Shown piece after piece: positions 42,940 through 52,455 of a DNA stretch of 64,000 nt. The notes under the pieces were generated by a model. It was not told the DNA's origin and ran no database searches. It worked only from the letters and a program-made list of their open reading frames with translations. The translations under genes were made by a program, and so were the position numbers. The DNA is from CAKZML01 sp963823435 (GTDB lineage: Bacteria > Pseudomonadota > Gammaproteobacteria > Steroidobacterales > BM003): assembly GCA_963823435.1 (NCBI GenBank), contig CAWGLN010000001.1:744001-808000 (forward strand), read 5' to 3'. Positions within the stretch are counted from its first letter, which is position 1. Each line of letters begins with the position of its first letter.

Positions 42940-44778
42940 TTACTCCACCGTCACCGACTTGGCGAGATTACGCGGCTGGTCCACATCCGTACCCTTGAGC
43001 ACCGCCACGTGGTATGACAACAGCTGCAAGGGAATAGTGTAGAGCACAGGTTCCTGCAGGTGTTCAATATGATCCGGCATTTCAATCACGGTGACGCCGG
43101 GTTCGCTCTTCATGCCCGAGTTGGGATCGGCGAACACGTATAACTCACCACCCCTGGCCCGCACTTCCTGCAGATTGGATTTGAGCTTCTCCAGCAGGTC
43201 ATTATTCGGCGCGACGGTTATGACCGGCATATCGTCGTCCACCAATGCCAGGGGACCATGCTTCAATTCGCCTGCCGGGTAGGCCTCGGCATGGATGTAG
43301 GAAATTTCCTTCAGCTTCAACGCACCTTCCAGGGCGATGGGGAACTGTATCCCCCGACCCAGGAACAGGGCGTGATTCTTGTCGGCGAAACGTTCCGCGA
43401 GTTGGCGTATCGGCTCGTCCAGTTCCAGGGCTTTTTCTATCAGGGCCGGTATGGCCTGCAACTGGCGAACACGTGTTGCCTCTTGCTCGGCTGTCGCGCC
43501 ATGGTGTCTTGCCAGCACCACAGCCAGTAAGGACAGGGCCGCCAGCTGCGTGGTGAAGGCCTTGGTGGACGCCACCCCGATTTCCGGACCGGCCCGGGTC
43601 ATCAACACCAACTCGGATTCCCTCACCAGGGAGCTTTCCGGCACATTGCAGATACACAGCGTGGACAGGTATCCGCCTTCCTTGGCCAGCCGTAATGCCG
43701 CCAGGGTGTCAGCGGTCTCACCAGACTGCGAGATGGTAACGAACAGGGTGTCGGGGGTTACCACCGGGTTGCGGTAGCGATACTCGCTGGCGATATCGAC
43801 CCGGCAGGGTATGCGGCAGTATTCCTCGATCAGGTAGCGGGCCACCACGGCCGCGTGGTAACTCGTACCGCAGGCGATGATGTCCACGTTTTTGACCTGG
43901 GCGAATACGCGCGGCGCGTCCAGGCCAAAGGCGGATTCCAGGACCCGGTTGTGACTGATGCGTTCACTTAAGGTATTGGCCACAGCCTGGGGTTGCTCGT
44001 AGATTTCCTTGAGCATGAAGTGACGAAACTGGCCGCGTTCTGCCGCGTCACTGCTCAGCTCGCTTTCCCGGACCGGTCGTTCGACCTGGGTACCCTGCGC
44101 ATCGAAGACGGTTATTGACTCACGGGTAATCCTGGCCACGTCACCTTCCTCCAGGAAGATGAACTGTCGGGTGACCGGCAACAACGCAGACACATCGGAG
44201 GCGACGAAGTTTTCCCCGATGCCCAGACCCAGCACCACCGGCGCCCCCTGGCGCGCAACAATCAGGGTTTCCGGATCGGTCTCACTGATAACCGCCAGGG
44301 CGTATGCACCATCCAGTTCGGCAACCGTGCGCTGGACTGCGGTCAGCAAGTCCGGGGCATCCTTGCTGCGAAAGTGGATACGATTGGCTACAACCTCGGT
44401 ATCGGTTTCCGAGGTGAACACATAGCCCAGGCCGATCAGCTCTTCACGCAAGCTCTCGTAATTTTCCACGATGCCGTTATGCACCAGCGCCAGTGTCTCT
44501 CCCTGGGCAACGTGAGGGTGGGCGTTGCGCTCGCTGGGCACGCCATGTGTGGCCCAACGGGTATGGGCAATGCCTGTGCCGCCAATGCACGGGCTGGCCT
44601 CAAGCGCCTCTTCCAGCCGGGCGACCTTGCCGTGAGCCCGCACCCGGCAGATTTTGCCATCGGCGCCCAACAAGGCGACGCCGGCAGAATCGTAACCGCG
44701 ATACTCCAGGCGACGCAGACCCTCCAGCAGGATAGGCACTACATTGCGCTCGGCGACCGCTCCAACTATTCCACACAT
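42940..44778 (-). CDS. glmS: Glutamine-fructose-6-phosphate aminotransferase (isomerizing)
   Basis: A 612-residue cytoplasmic enzyme that makes glucosamine-6-phosphate for peptidoglycan and LPS. Catalytic Cys1 is exposed after Met removal (MCGIVGAV); the glutaminase domain carries HTRWATHG and HNGIVENY; two SIS sugar-isomerase domains follow, with TISQSGETADT and the late EISYIHAEAYPAGELKHGPLALV; it ends with DQPRNLAKSVTVE. Full length. It is the second gene of the glmU-glmS pair, 20 bases after glmU, in the conserved atp-glmU-glmS order. Confidence 0.95.
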   Translation of the reverse strand: MCGIVGAVAERNVVPILLEGLRRLEYRGYDSAGVALLGADGKICRVRAHGKVARLEEALEASPCIGGTGIAHTRWATHGVPSERNAHPHVAQGETLALVHNGIVENYESLREELIGLGYVFTSETDTEVVANRIHFRSKDAPDLLTAVQRTVAELDGAYALAVISETDPETLIVARQGAPVVLGLGIGENFVASDVSALLPVTRQFIFLEEGDVARITRESITVFDAQGTQVERPVRESELSSDAAERGQFRHFMLKEIYEQPQAVANTLSERISHNRVLESAFGLDAPRVFAQVKNVDIIACGTSYHAAVVARYLIEEYCRIPCRVDIASEYRYRNPVVTPDTLFVTISQSGETADTLAALRLAKEGGYLSTLCICNVPESSLVRESELVLMTRAGPEIGVASTKAFTTQLAALSLLAVVLARHHGATAEQEATRVRQLQAIPALIEKALELDEPIRQLAERFADKNHALFLGRGIQFPIALEGALKLKEISYIHAEAYPAGELKHGPLALVDDDMPVITVAPNNDLLEKLKSNLQEVRARGGELYVFADPNSGMKSEPGVTVIEMPDHIEHLQEPVLYTIPLQLLSYHVAVLKGTDVDQPRNLAKSVTVE

Positions 44779-44797
44779 AAGATTCCGTTCCTGTTGA

Positions 44798-46168
44798 TTA
44801 TTTCCCGGCTTTTTTCTCGGGACGCTTCCAGCCGGGTATCACGCTCTGTCGTGCCCTGGCCACGGTCAATTTGTCGGCCGGCGCCGACTTGGTAATCACC
44901 GAACCGGCGCCGAGTACCGCCCCGGCGCCGATTTCAACTGGCGCCACAAGCAGCACACCGGAACCGACAAATACGCCATCCCCGATCACCGTCTCGTGCT
45001 TGTTCACACCGTCATAATTGCAGGTCACGGTTCCAGCGCCCACATTGACATGCTCGCCTATCCGGGTATCGCCCACGTAGGTCAGGTGGTTCACTTTGCT
45101 ACCCTTGCCGACGCGGCTTTTCTTGATCTCGACGAAGTTGCCCACCTTGACCTGGTCATCAAGTTCAACCCCCGGCCGCAGGCGTGCGAAGGGACCCAGA
45201 ATACAGGCGCTACCCGCCTTGAGCTGCTCCATCACCACGTTGGGCAGGACCTCGCAGTCATCACCCAGTTCCACGTCCCTGAGCCAGGCATTGGGTCCGA
45301 TCTTGACCCGGTTGCCCAGTACGACCTTGCCCTCGAACACCGCATTCACGTCTATGAAAACATCCCTGCCGCACTCCAGCGTTCCGCGCACATCCACTCG
45401 GGCCGGGTCGGCCAGCGTGACGCCCGCATGCATCAGGATCTCAGCCTGGCGTCGGCGATAAATGGCCTCGGCCTGGGCCAGTTGCAGCTTGTCGTTGATA
45501 CCCATCACCTCGCTCTCGTGGCTGCAGGAGACGGCCGCAACCGTGACGCCCTCGTCTACGGCCATGGCCACGATGTCGGTCAGATAATATTCCTGCTGGT
45601 CATTGTCGGCCTTGAGACCGGCCAGCCATCCGTTCAGCTGTTCGGCACGGGCGGCAAGCAATCCAGTGTTGATTTCCCTTAGCCGGCGTTGCTCTTCGCT
45701 CGCGTCGCGATGCTCAACGATGGCCTCCACCACACCATCCTTGCCACGGAGTATCCGGCCGTAACCTGCAGGGTCGGCCATTTCCACGGTGAGCAGGGCA
45801 AGCGGGGCCTGCGCCAGGGCAGCCAACAACCCTCGCAGGGTAGAGGTCTTGATCAGTGGCACGTCGGCGCACAGCACCAGCACGTCGTGATCTTTCGGAA
45901 TGTGCGGCATCGCCTGCTGCACCGCGTGGCCCGTACCAAGCTGCTCGGCCTGCAACACCCAGTTGACCTGGCTGTCGCTGAAAGCCTGCCTGACCCGCTC
46001 CGCGCCATGTCCATAGACAACATGCACGGTGTCGGCGTCAAGCTCCCGGCAGCGCTCCAGTACATGAGCCAGCATGGGTCGGCCTGCCAGGGGTTGTAAT
46101 ACCTTGGGCAGGTCGGATTTCATGCGCGTGCCTTGTCCGGCAGCCAGTACCACTATGCTCAGTGCCAT
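44798..46168 (-). CDS. glmU: Bifunctional UDP-GlcNAc pyrophosphorylase / glucosamine-1-phosphate N-acetyltransferase
   Basis: A 456-residue enzyme making UDP-GlcNAc. The N-terminal uridyltransferase has the nucleotide loop LAAGQGTRMKSDLPKVLQPLAG and CADVPLI; the C-terminal left-handed beta-helix acetyltransferase has repeats and the conserved KKSRVGKGSKVNHLTYVGD and TCNYDGVNKHET segments. Full length. Upstream, between it and atpC, lie a terminator-like hairpin and two tandem copies of the dispersed repeat. Confidence 0.95.
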   Translation of the reverse strand: MALSIVVLAAGQGTRMKSDLPKVLQPLAGRPMLAHVLERCRELDADTVHVVYGHGAERVRQAFSDSQVNWVLQAEQLGTGHAVQQAMPHIPKDHDVLVLCADVPLIKTSTLRGLLAALAQAPLALLTVEMADPAGYGRILRGKDGVVEAIVEHRDASEEQRRLREINTGLLAARAEQLNGWLAGLKADNDQQEYYLTDIVAMAVDEGVTVAAVSCSHESEVMGINDKLQLAQAEAIYRRRQAEILMHAGVTLADPARVDVRGTLECGRDVFIDVNAVFEGKVVLGNRVKIGPNAWLRDVELGDDCEVLPNVVMEQLKAGSACILGPFARLRPGVELDDQVKVGNFVEIKKSRVGKGSKVNHLTYVGDTRIGEHVNVGAGTVTCNYDGVNKHETVIGDGVFVGSGVLLVAPVEIGAGAVLGAGSVITKSAPADKLTVARARQSVIPGWKRPEKKAGK

Positions 46169-46280
46169 GAATCGGTGTCTCTAGGGCTAAAACTGACTCC
46201 CGATAATACCCCAGCCGGAGCCGGGACGGTGTGAATCGGTTCCCATCTCCGGCACGAGCTTCCGGGATCGGAAACGCAAC

Positions 46281-46303
46281 GGCCGCCGGTGTTTCCGGCG
46301 GCC
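46281..46303 (-). terminator. GC-rich hairpin between atpC and glmU
   Basis: GGCCGCCGG and CCGGCGGCC pair perfectly over a five-base loop; the minus-strand tail GTTGCGTTTCC is only weakly T-rich. It probably terminates or slows transcription leaving the atp operon before glmU. Confidence 0.5.
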
Positions 46304-46328
46304 GCAGGACGGTCTCTTCTGGAGGGCC

Positions 46329-46559
46329 AGGGAGCCTCTGAGTTCAGTCTGGACGAGGGAAATTGCCGGCGAAAGGAGCCAGATCCAAGGCGCCGATCGC
46401 AGGTGAGCTGGCTGGCCAGGAACGACGAAACAGAAGCGTAGGGTGCACTCTGTGCACCGGCAAAAATGGTGCGTAAAACGCACCCTACGGCGAAGATTGG
46501 CAACACAGGAGCTGGATTCTTTAGTCGCAAGGGACCCGTTCACGACTAATTTAGAGGCC
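46329..46559. repeat. Dispersed element, copy B (with internal insertion, tandem with copy C)
   Basis: It starts AGGGAGCCTCTGA, like copies A and C, and shares the conserved AAGGCGCCGATCGCA core and the right half (CGAAGATTGGCAACAC, GAGCTGGATTCTTTAGTCGC). The centre differs: a GAACGACGAAACAGAAGC segment and the nested palindrome at 46438-46488 replace the usual small hairpin. The right terminal repeat stops at GAGGC and joins copy C directly. Confidence 0.75.
46438..46488. repeat. Nested palindromic repeat GTAGGGTGC ... GCACCCTAC
   Basis: 51 bases with perfect 9-base inverted ends and two internal hairpins (GTGCACTCTGTGCAC and GTGCGTAAAACGCAC). Elements beginning GTAGGGTG with complementary ends are a familiar class of small palindromic repeats in bacterial genomes. 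Here one sits inside repeat copy B. Confidence 0.65.
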
Positions 46560-46722
46560 AGGGAGCCTCTGAGTTAGTCTGGACGAGGGAAATTGCCGGC
46601 GAAAGGAGCCAGATCCAAGGCGCCGATCGCACGTAATAGCGCGCTATTGCGAAGATTGGCAACACGGGAGCTGGATTCTTTAGTCGCAAGGGACCCGTTC
46701 ACGACTAATTTAGAGGCTCCCT
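46560..46722. repeat. Dispersed element, copy C
   Basis: Ends AGGGAGCCTCT and AGAGGCTCCCT are exact inverted repeats. The interior hairpin CGTAATAGC-GC-GCTATTGCG matches copy A, and outer segments match copy B almost base for base. The right end touches the atpC stop codon (TTA at 46722-46724 on the plus strand). Confidence 0.8.
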
Positions 46723-47147
46723 TACCGTTTGGCCTGTTTGCGAAGCTTCTGAATGGCCTTGAGCTGGGCGCTGATCACGGCCAGTTCACTCTCGGCGGCC
46801 GCCATGTCGAATTCAGCATCCTGGTTGGCCATGGCTTCCTCGGCCCGCCGCTTGGCGTCCATCGCCGCCGCCTCGTCCAGGTCATGTGCACGCATGGCGG
46901 TATCCGCCAGCACGGTCACCTGATAGGGCTGTACTTCCAGGGCGCCACCGGTGACGAAAAAGAACTGCTCTTCGCCATCTTCGGTCTGCACCCTGACTTC
47001 GCCCGGACGCATGGTGGTGATCAGGGGCGCATGCCGCGGGGAAATGCCCAGGTCGCCCAGGCTGGCAGGAGCGAACACCATGGTGGCGTCGCCACTGAAG
47101 ATCTCGCCTTCCGCGCTGACGATATCGACCCGAATTGTGCTTGCCAT
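46722..47147 (-). CDS. atpC: ATP synthase epsilon subunit
   Basis: A 141-residue F1 central-stalk subunit that couples rotation and inhibits ATP hydrolysis. It has the N-terminal beta domain (IRVDIVSAEGEIFSGDATMV, LGDLGISPRHAPLIT) and a C-terminal two-helix region. It is the last gene of the nine-gene atp operon; its stop codon coincides with the end of repeat copy C. Confidence 0.95.
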   Translation of the reverse strand: MASTIRVDIVSAEGEIFSGDATMVFAPASLGDLGISPRHAPLITTMRPGEVRVQTEDGEEQFFFVTGGALEVQPYQVTVLADTAMRAHDLDEAAAMDAKRRAEEAMANQDAEFDMAAAESELAVISAQLKAIQKLRKQAKR

Positions 47148-47166
47148 GATGGGTATCCCTCGCTGT

Positions 47167-48546
47167 TTACTTCAGCGTCTCCGCCTTGGCCACGGCTTCG
47201 TCTATGGTGCCGACCATGTAAAAGGCCTGCTCGGGCAGGTGGTCATATTCACCGGAAACAATGCCCTTGAAGCCGCGGATGGTCTCGGCTGAGGTCACGT
47301 ACTTGCCGGGGCTTCCGGTAAAGGTCTCGGCCACGAAGAAGGGCTGGGACAGGAAACGTGTGATCTTGCGCGCACGGTACACGGACTGCTTGTCCTCCTC
47401 GGACAACTCGTCCATACCCAGGATCGCGATGATGTCCTGCAATTCCTTATAGCGCTGCAAGGTGGCCTGCACGGCACGGGCCGTATCGTAGTGATCCTGG
47501 CCAATCACCAGCGGATCCAGCAAGCGGCTGGTGGAATCCAGGGGATCTACAGCCGGGTAAATACCCAGCTCGGCGATCTGGCGTGACAACACCAGGGTCG
47601 CATCAAGGTGAGCGAACGTGGTGGCAGGTGACGGATCGGTCAAGTCATCCGCCGGCACATAGACCGCCTGGAACGAGGTGATCGAACCGGTCTTGGTGGA
47701 AGTGATACGCTCCTGCAGAGCGCCCATCTCGGAGGCCAGGGTAGGCTGGTAGCCGACCGCAGAAGGCATACGGCCCAGCAGTGCCGACACTTCGGTTCCG
47801 GCCAGGGTGTAACGATAAATGTTGTCGATAAACATCAACACGTCACGGCCATCGTCACGGAAACTCTCGGCCATGGTCAAACCTGACAGCGCCACACGCA
47901 GACGGTTGCCTGGCGGCTCGTTCATCTGACCGTAGACCAGGGCCACCTTGTCCAGCACGCCGGACTCTTTCATCTCGTGGTAGAAGTCATTGCCTTCACG
48001 CGTACGTTCACCGACGCCCGCAAACACCGAATAACCGGAATGTTCAATTGCGATGTTACGAATCAATTCCATCAGGGTAACGGTCTTGCCGACGCCGGCA
48101 CCGCCGAACAGGCCAATCTTGCCACCCTTGGAGATAGGCATGATCAGGTCGATAACCTTGATACCGGTTTCCAGAATTTCCATGGCGCCGGCCTGGTCTT
48201 CATAGGCCGGGGCTGGACGATGGATGGGCATCCGGTCATCGGTGCCAATCGGACCAGCCTCGTCGATGGGGTTGCCCAGCACGTCCATGATGCGACCCAA
48301 TGTAGCCAGACCAACCGGCACCTGGATGGGCTCACCGGTATTGCGCACGCTCTGACCGCGCTTGAGGCCTTCGGAGGCGCCCATGGCGATCGCACGCACA
48401 ACGCCGTCACCCAGCTGCTGCTGCACTTCCAGGGTCAGGTTGGTTTCATCCAGCACCAGTGCGTCGTAGATCTTCGGAATCGCATCACGCGGAAATTCCA
48501 CGTCCACAACCGCGCCGATAATCTGAACTGTTTTTCCCAAGCTCAT
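47167..48546 (-). CDS. atpD: ATP synthase beta subunit
   Basis: A 459-residue catalytic F1 subunit. Walker A GGAGVGKTVTLMELI, the GVGERTREGNDFYHEM segment, Walker B VLMFIDNIYR, and the late ITRFLSQPFFVAETFTGSPGKYV are all present. The Met at 48546 is the standard start; an open extension upstream to 48609 lacks conservation. Twenty bases separate it from atpC. Confidence 0.96.
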   Translation of the reverse strand: MSLGKTVQIIGAVVDVEFPRDAIPKIYDALVLDETNLTLEVQQQLGDGVVRAIAMGASEGLKRGQSVRNTGEPIQVPVGLATLGRIMDVLGNPIDEAGPIGTDDRMPIHRPAPAYEDQAGAMEILETGIKVIDLIMPISKGGKIGLFGGAGVGKTVTLMELIRNIAIEHSGYSVFAGVGERTREGNDFYHEMKESGVLDKVALVYGQMNEPPGNRLRVALSGLTMAESFRDDGRDVLMFIDNIYRYTLAGTEVSALLGRMPSAVGYQPTLASEMGALQERITSTKTGSITSFQAVYVPADDLTDPSPATTFAHLDATLVLSRQIAELGIYPAVDPLDSTSRLLDPLVIGQDHYDTARAVQATLQRYKELQDIIAILGMDELSEEDKQSVYRARKITRFLSQPFFVAETFTGSPGKYVTSAETIRGFKGIVSGEYDHLPEQAFYMVGTIDEAVAKAETLK

Positions 48547-48589
48547 GCCTATGTCCTCAATACTTTTACAGTTGCTATGCGCCCGGTCC

Positions 48590-49453
48590 CTAGACCGCAG
48601 CGGCACCACTCACAATTTCCGAAAGTTCCTGGGTAATCGATGCCTGGCGAGCCTTGTTGTAGATCAACTGCAAATTGTCGATCAGATCACCGGCATTGTC
48701 GGTGGCGGCTTTCATCGCCACCATCCGGGCAGCCTGTTCGCAGGCAATATTGTCCAACACTCCGCGGTAGACCTGGCTTTCCGTGTAACGGTTAAGCAGG
48801 TCTTCCAGCAATTCGGCCGCGCTGGGCTCGTAGATGTAGTCCCAGTGTGATTGCAGCTCTTCCTGGTCCATCGGCTCCACCGGCAACAACTGGTTAAGGG
48901 TGGGTTGCTGGCTCATGGTGCTGACGAAAACGTTATGCACCAGGTACACCGCGTCCAGTTCGCCCGAGGCATACGCATCCAGCAACAGCTTCACGCTGCC
49001 GATCAGGTCGGTGACCCGAGGCGTATCTCCCAGGTGCGAGATCTGCGCCACAATAGGCGCCCCAAACCGACGAAAGAACGTAGCCGCCTTGGTCCCGATC
49101 AGGGACAGGTTGATTTCTGCACCCGCCTCGCGCATTTCCTTCATATGACCCAGTGCCAGCTTGAACAGGTTGTTGTTCAGGCCGCCGCACAGACCACGGT
49201 CGGTGGAAACGATCAGGTAGCCTACCTTGCGAATCTCCTTGCGTCCGACCAAAAGCGGATGCTGGAAATCGGGATTCGCCTGGGCCAGATGACCGATCAC
49301 ATGCTGGATGCGCTCGGCATAGGGACGCGACGACGCCATGCGCTCCTGGGCCTTGCGCATCTTGCTCGCAGCCACCATTTCCATGGCCTTGGTGATCTTC
49401 TGAGTATTCTTGATACTCTTGATCTTGCCGCGGATTTCTTTTGCGCCAGACAT
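48590..49453 (-). CDS. atpG: ATP synthase gamma subunit
   Basis: A 287-residue F1 rotor shaft. The N-terminal coiled coil begins KEIRGKIKSIKNTQKITKAMEMVAASKMRKAQ, the middle holds STDRGLCGGLN, and the C-terminus holds RMVAMKAATDNAGDLIDNLQLIYNKARQ, all standard. Complete. Confidence 0.95.
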   Translation of the reverse strand: MSGAKEIRGKIKSIKNTQKITKAMEMVAASKMRKAQERMASSRPYAERIQHVIGHLAQANPDFQHPLLVGRKEIRKVGYLIVSTDRGLCGGLNNNLFKLALGHMKEMREAGAEINLSLIGTKAATFFRRFGAPIVAQISHLGDTPRVTDLIGSVKLLLDAYASGELDAVYLVHNVFVSTMSQQPTLNQLLPVEPMDQEELQSHWDYIYEPSAAELLEDLLNRYTESQVYRGVLDNIACEQAARMVAMKAATDNAGDLIDNLQLIYNKARQASITQELSEIVSGAAAV

Positions 49454-49477
49454 CTACATTCGCTCCTAAACGGGTTC

Positions 49478-51019
49478 TCAGTAGGCCCCGGTAGCCTGGA
49501 ACTCTTCAGCCACCTTGCGCAGGCTTGCTGCAATCTCGTCGTTCCAGTTACCCGTGTCATTGATCTGCTCAAGCAAGGCCGCATGGCCCGCACGCATGTG
49601 CGCATGCAGTCCCGCTTCAAAATCCACGATCTTCTTGACCGGAACCGCGTCCAGGAAGCCTTCGTTCACGGCAAACAGGGACATCGCCATCTCACCGATG
49701 GACAGCGGCGAGTATTGCTTCTGTTTCATCAGTTCGGTGACGCGCTGGCCGCGCTCAAGCTGCTTGCGCGTGGTGTCATCAAGGTCCGAGGCAAACTGGG
49801 CAAACGCCGCCAGTTCCCGATACTGGGCCAATGCCATACGCACACCGCCACCCAGCTTCTTGATGATCTTGGTCTGGGCAGCGCCACCTACACGCGACAC
49901 CGACAGACCGGCGTTGATAGCCGGACGAATGCCTGCGTTGAACAGGTCAGTTTCCAGGAAGATCTGGCCATCGGTGATGGAAATCACGTTGGTCGGTACG
50001 AAGGCCGACACGTCACCGGCCTGGGTCTCAATGATGGGCATGGCGGTCAGGGAACCGGTCTTGCCCTTGACCTTGCCACCGGTTGCTCTTTCCACCCACT
50101 CGACGTTCACACGCGCAGAGCGCTCAAGCAAACGGGAATGCAGGTAGAACACGTCACCCGGGTAGGCTTCACGTCCCGGGGGACGGCGCAGCAACAGTGA
50201 TACCTGGCGGTAGGCCCAGGCCTGCTTGGTCAGATCGTCGTAAATAATCAGGGCGTCTTCGCCCTTGTCACGAAAGTACTCACCCATCGCGCAACCGGCA
50301 TAGGGGGCGATGTACTGCATGGCGGCGGACTCAGCGGCACCCGCCGCAACCACAATGGTGTGCTCCATTGCGCCGTGCTCTTCCAGCTTGCGCACCACGT
50401 TGGCAATGGACGAATTCTTCTGTCCCACGGCCACATAGATACATTTAACACCGGTGCCCTTCTGGTTGATGATGGTGTCGATGGCTACCGCGGTCTTGCC
50501 GGTCTGGCGGTCGCCAATGATCAGCTCACGCTGGCCACGGCCGATCGGCACCATGGCGTCAATGGACTTCAGGCCCGTCTGCACCGGCTCATCCACTGAC
50601 TTACGCCAGATCACGCCGGGCGCAACTTTCTCGATAGGCTCAAGTGACTTGGAATCGATCGGACCCTTGCCATCGATAGGCAGACCGAGGGAGTCGACCA
50701 CGCGACCCAGTAATTCTTCGCCCACTGGCACTTCCAGAATACGCCCGGTGGTTTTCACCGTATCGCCTTCGGAGATATGCTTGTAATCACCCAGCACCAC
50801 GGCACCGACAGAATCCTGTTCCAGGTTCAAGGCCAGGCCATAGGTATCACCGGGGAACTCAAGCATTTCGCCGTAAGCGACATTGCTCAGACCGTAAATA
50901 CGGACAATACCGTCGGTCAAGCTGACCACGGTGCCCACATCACGAGCCTCGGCGTACGCCTCGAAGTTCTTGATGCGATCTTTGATCAGCTCGCTAATTT
51001 CAGAAGCCTTGACAGACAT
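49478..51019 (-). CDS. atpA: ATP synthase alpha subunit
   Basis: A 513-residue non-catalytic nucleotide-binding F1 subunit. Motifs: GDRQTGKTAVAIDTI (Walker A), ALIIYDDLTKQAWAYRQ, LLLRRPPGREAYPGDVFYLHSRLLERSA, and ETDLFNAGIRPAINAGLSVSRVGGAAQ. Full length, with the usual position after atpH. Confidence 0.96.
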   Translation of the reverse strand: MSVKASEISELIKDRIKNFEAYAEARDVGTVVSLTDGIVRIYGLSNVAYGEMLEFPGDTYGLALNLEQDSVGAVVLGDYKHISEGDTVKTTGRILEVPVGEELLGRVVDSLGLPIDGKGPIDSKSLEPIEKVAPGVIWRKSVDEPVQTGLKSIDAMVPIGRGQRELIIGDRQTGKTAVAIDTIINQKGTGVKCIYVAVGQKNSSIANVVRKLEEHGAMEHTIVVAAGAAESAAMQYIAPYAGCAMGEYFRDKGEDALIIYDDLTKQAWAYRQVSLLLRRPPGREAYPGDVFYLHSRLLERSARVNVEWVERATGGKVKGKTGSLTAMPIIETQAGDVSAFVPTNVISITDGQIFLETDLFNAGIRPAINAGLSVSRVGGAAQTKIIKKLGGGVRMALAQYRELAAFAQFASDLDDTTRKQLERGQRVTELMKQKQYSPLSIGEMAMSLFAVNEGFLDAVPVKKIVDFEAGLHAHMRAGHAALLEQINDTGNWNDEIAASLRKVAEEFQATGAY

Positions 51020-51061
51020 CTCATTTTCCTCTTGATCTGTGTGCGCCGGGTAGCCGCCGCA

Positions 51062-51598
51062 TCACGACATAATTGACTGCGCCAGTTGACTGAGTCGGGT
51101 ACGCACGGAGCCGTCGATGACCAGGTCACCGGCCTTGACTACCGCACCACCCAACAAGGATTCGTCCAGGGTCACATGCAAACGTACACTGCGTCCGAGT
51201 CGTTTCTGCAGCGACTCGGCAAGACGCTGTTGCTGCGCCTCATCCAGCTCGGCAGCCGCAGTGACTTCCACATCTATGGTCTTCTCTTCTTCACAGCGGA
51301 AGACCTCAAACTGGGCAGAGATTTCCAACAACGCCGGGAACCTGCGACCTTCAGCAAGCAAGCGAACAAAATTGGACATGGGCCCATCTGACAGGCCACA
51401 TGCGGCAACAATAATTTCGCTTATCTGCCTTGCATTGATACCGGGATTATTCAGCAAGGGCTTGAGCGTTTCGTTTTCAGCGGTTGCCGCCATATCCGCA
51501 AGCGCTGCAGACCACTCGGTCAGCTGACCGGCGTCCCTCGCCAACTCGAAAGCGGCGCGTGCATACGGTCTTGCAAGTGTTACGTTTTCAGCCACCAA
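51062..51598 (-). CDS. atpH: ATP synthase delta subunit
   Basis: A 178-residue F1 peripheral-stalk connector. It has the N-terminal ARPYARAAFELARD segment and the C-terminal VTLDESLLGGAVVKAGDLVIDGSVRTRL signature of OSCP/delta proteins. Sixteen bases follow atpF. Confidence 0.94.
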   Translation of the reverse strand: MVAENVTLARPYARAAFELARDAGQLTEWSAALADMAATAENETLKPLLNNPGINARQISEIIVAACGLSDGPMSNFVRLLAEGRRFPALLEISAQFEVFRCEEEKTIDVEVTAAAELDEAQQQRLAESLQKRLGRSVRLHVTLDESLLGGAVVKAGDLVIDGSVRTRLSQLAQSIMS

Positions 51599-51613
51599 TG
51601 CTCTCCCGACCCG

Positions 51614-52084
51614 CTAAATTTGCGCCGTCAGTTCTTTCATCAGCTCAGCATGCGCAGCTGGGTTGATTTCGCGTTTCAGAATCTTTCCCGCCCCGGCTAC
51701 GGCAATGCTGGCGACCTCGGTCCGCAAGGCCTCCCGGGCACGAGCCAGTTCACGCTCGATTTCCGCTTGTGCTGCAGTCACCAGGCGTTCACCCTCGGCT
51801 CGTGCATTGGCCTTGGCTTGTTCGACGATTTCGCCGCCACGCTTGTTTGCCTGATCCACGATACCGGCTGCCTGCTGACGGGCTTCCTTCAGCACTTCGC
51901 CGACCTGGACATCGGCCTGTTCAAGCTCGCGCTGCCCGCGCTCGGCTGCAGCCAGGCCATCGGCGATTTTCTGCCGACGCTCGTCCATCGCCTTTATTAC
52001 AGGCGGCCAGACGAACTTGGCGGTAAACCCGACAAATAACAGAAAAGTAATGATTTGCCCTAAAAGGGTTGCATTCAGTCCCAC
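51614..52084 (-). CDS. atpF: ATP synthase b subunit
   Basis: A 156-residue stator subunit: one N-terminal membrane helix (GQIITFLLFVGFTAKFVWPPV), then a long charged coiled coil (RQKIADGLAAAERGQRELEQ and onward) reaching the F1 head. Standard length. Confidence 0.94.
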   Translation of the reverse strand: MGLNATLLGQIITFLLFVGFTAKFVWPPVIKAMDERRQKIADGLAAAERGQRELEQADVQVGEVLKEARQQAAGIVDQANKRGGEIVEQAKANARAEGERLVTAAQAEIERELARAREALRTEVASIAVAGAGKILKREINPAAHAELMKELTAQI

Positions 52085-52145
52085 GGCAACATCCCCGCTT
52101 GATGAGTTTGAATGTTCAGCTCAATCTGCTTGCGACAAGGGTAGC

Positions 52146-52412
52146 TTAGTTACCCAGGGCGGCCAGCAGAGGATTACCGAACATCAGCAGTGCCGCGAAG
52201 GCCACGCCGATAATCGACAGGGCGTCAAGCAAACCGGCAACGATGAACATCTTGGTCTGCAACATCGGGGCCATTTCTGGCTGACGGGCGGAACCTTCGA
52301 GGAACTTGCCACCCAGCAGACCGAAACCAATACCTGTCCCGAGTGCTGCGAAGGCGAAGATCAGACCGATGGCAACAGCGGTGTTCGCCTGGATCTGGGC
52401 AATAGCTTCCAT
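52146..52412 (-). CDS. atpE: ATP synthase c subunit
   Basis: An 88-residue rotor-ring hairpin: two membrane helices joined by the ARQPEM polar loop. The second helix carries the ion-binding Asp in GLLDALSIIG, without the Gln/Glu-Ser set typical of sodium types, so the enzyme should use protons. Confidence 0.94.
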   Translation of the reverse strand: MEAIAQIQANTAVAIGLIFAFAALGTGIGFGLLGGKFLEGSARQPEMAPMLQTKMFIVAGLLDALSIIGVAFAALLMFGNPLLAALGN

Positions 52413-52455
52413 TATGTCGTCTCCCTAAAAGAGGTGTTGTTAGAAAAGTAAAAAA

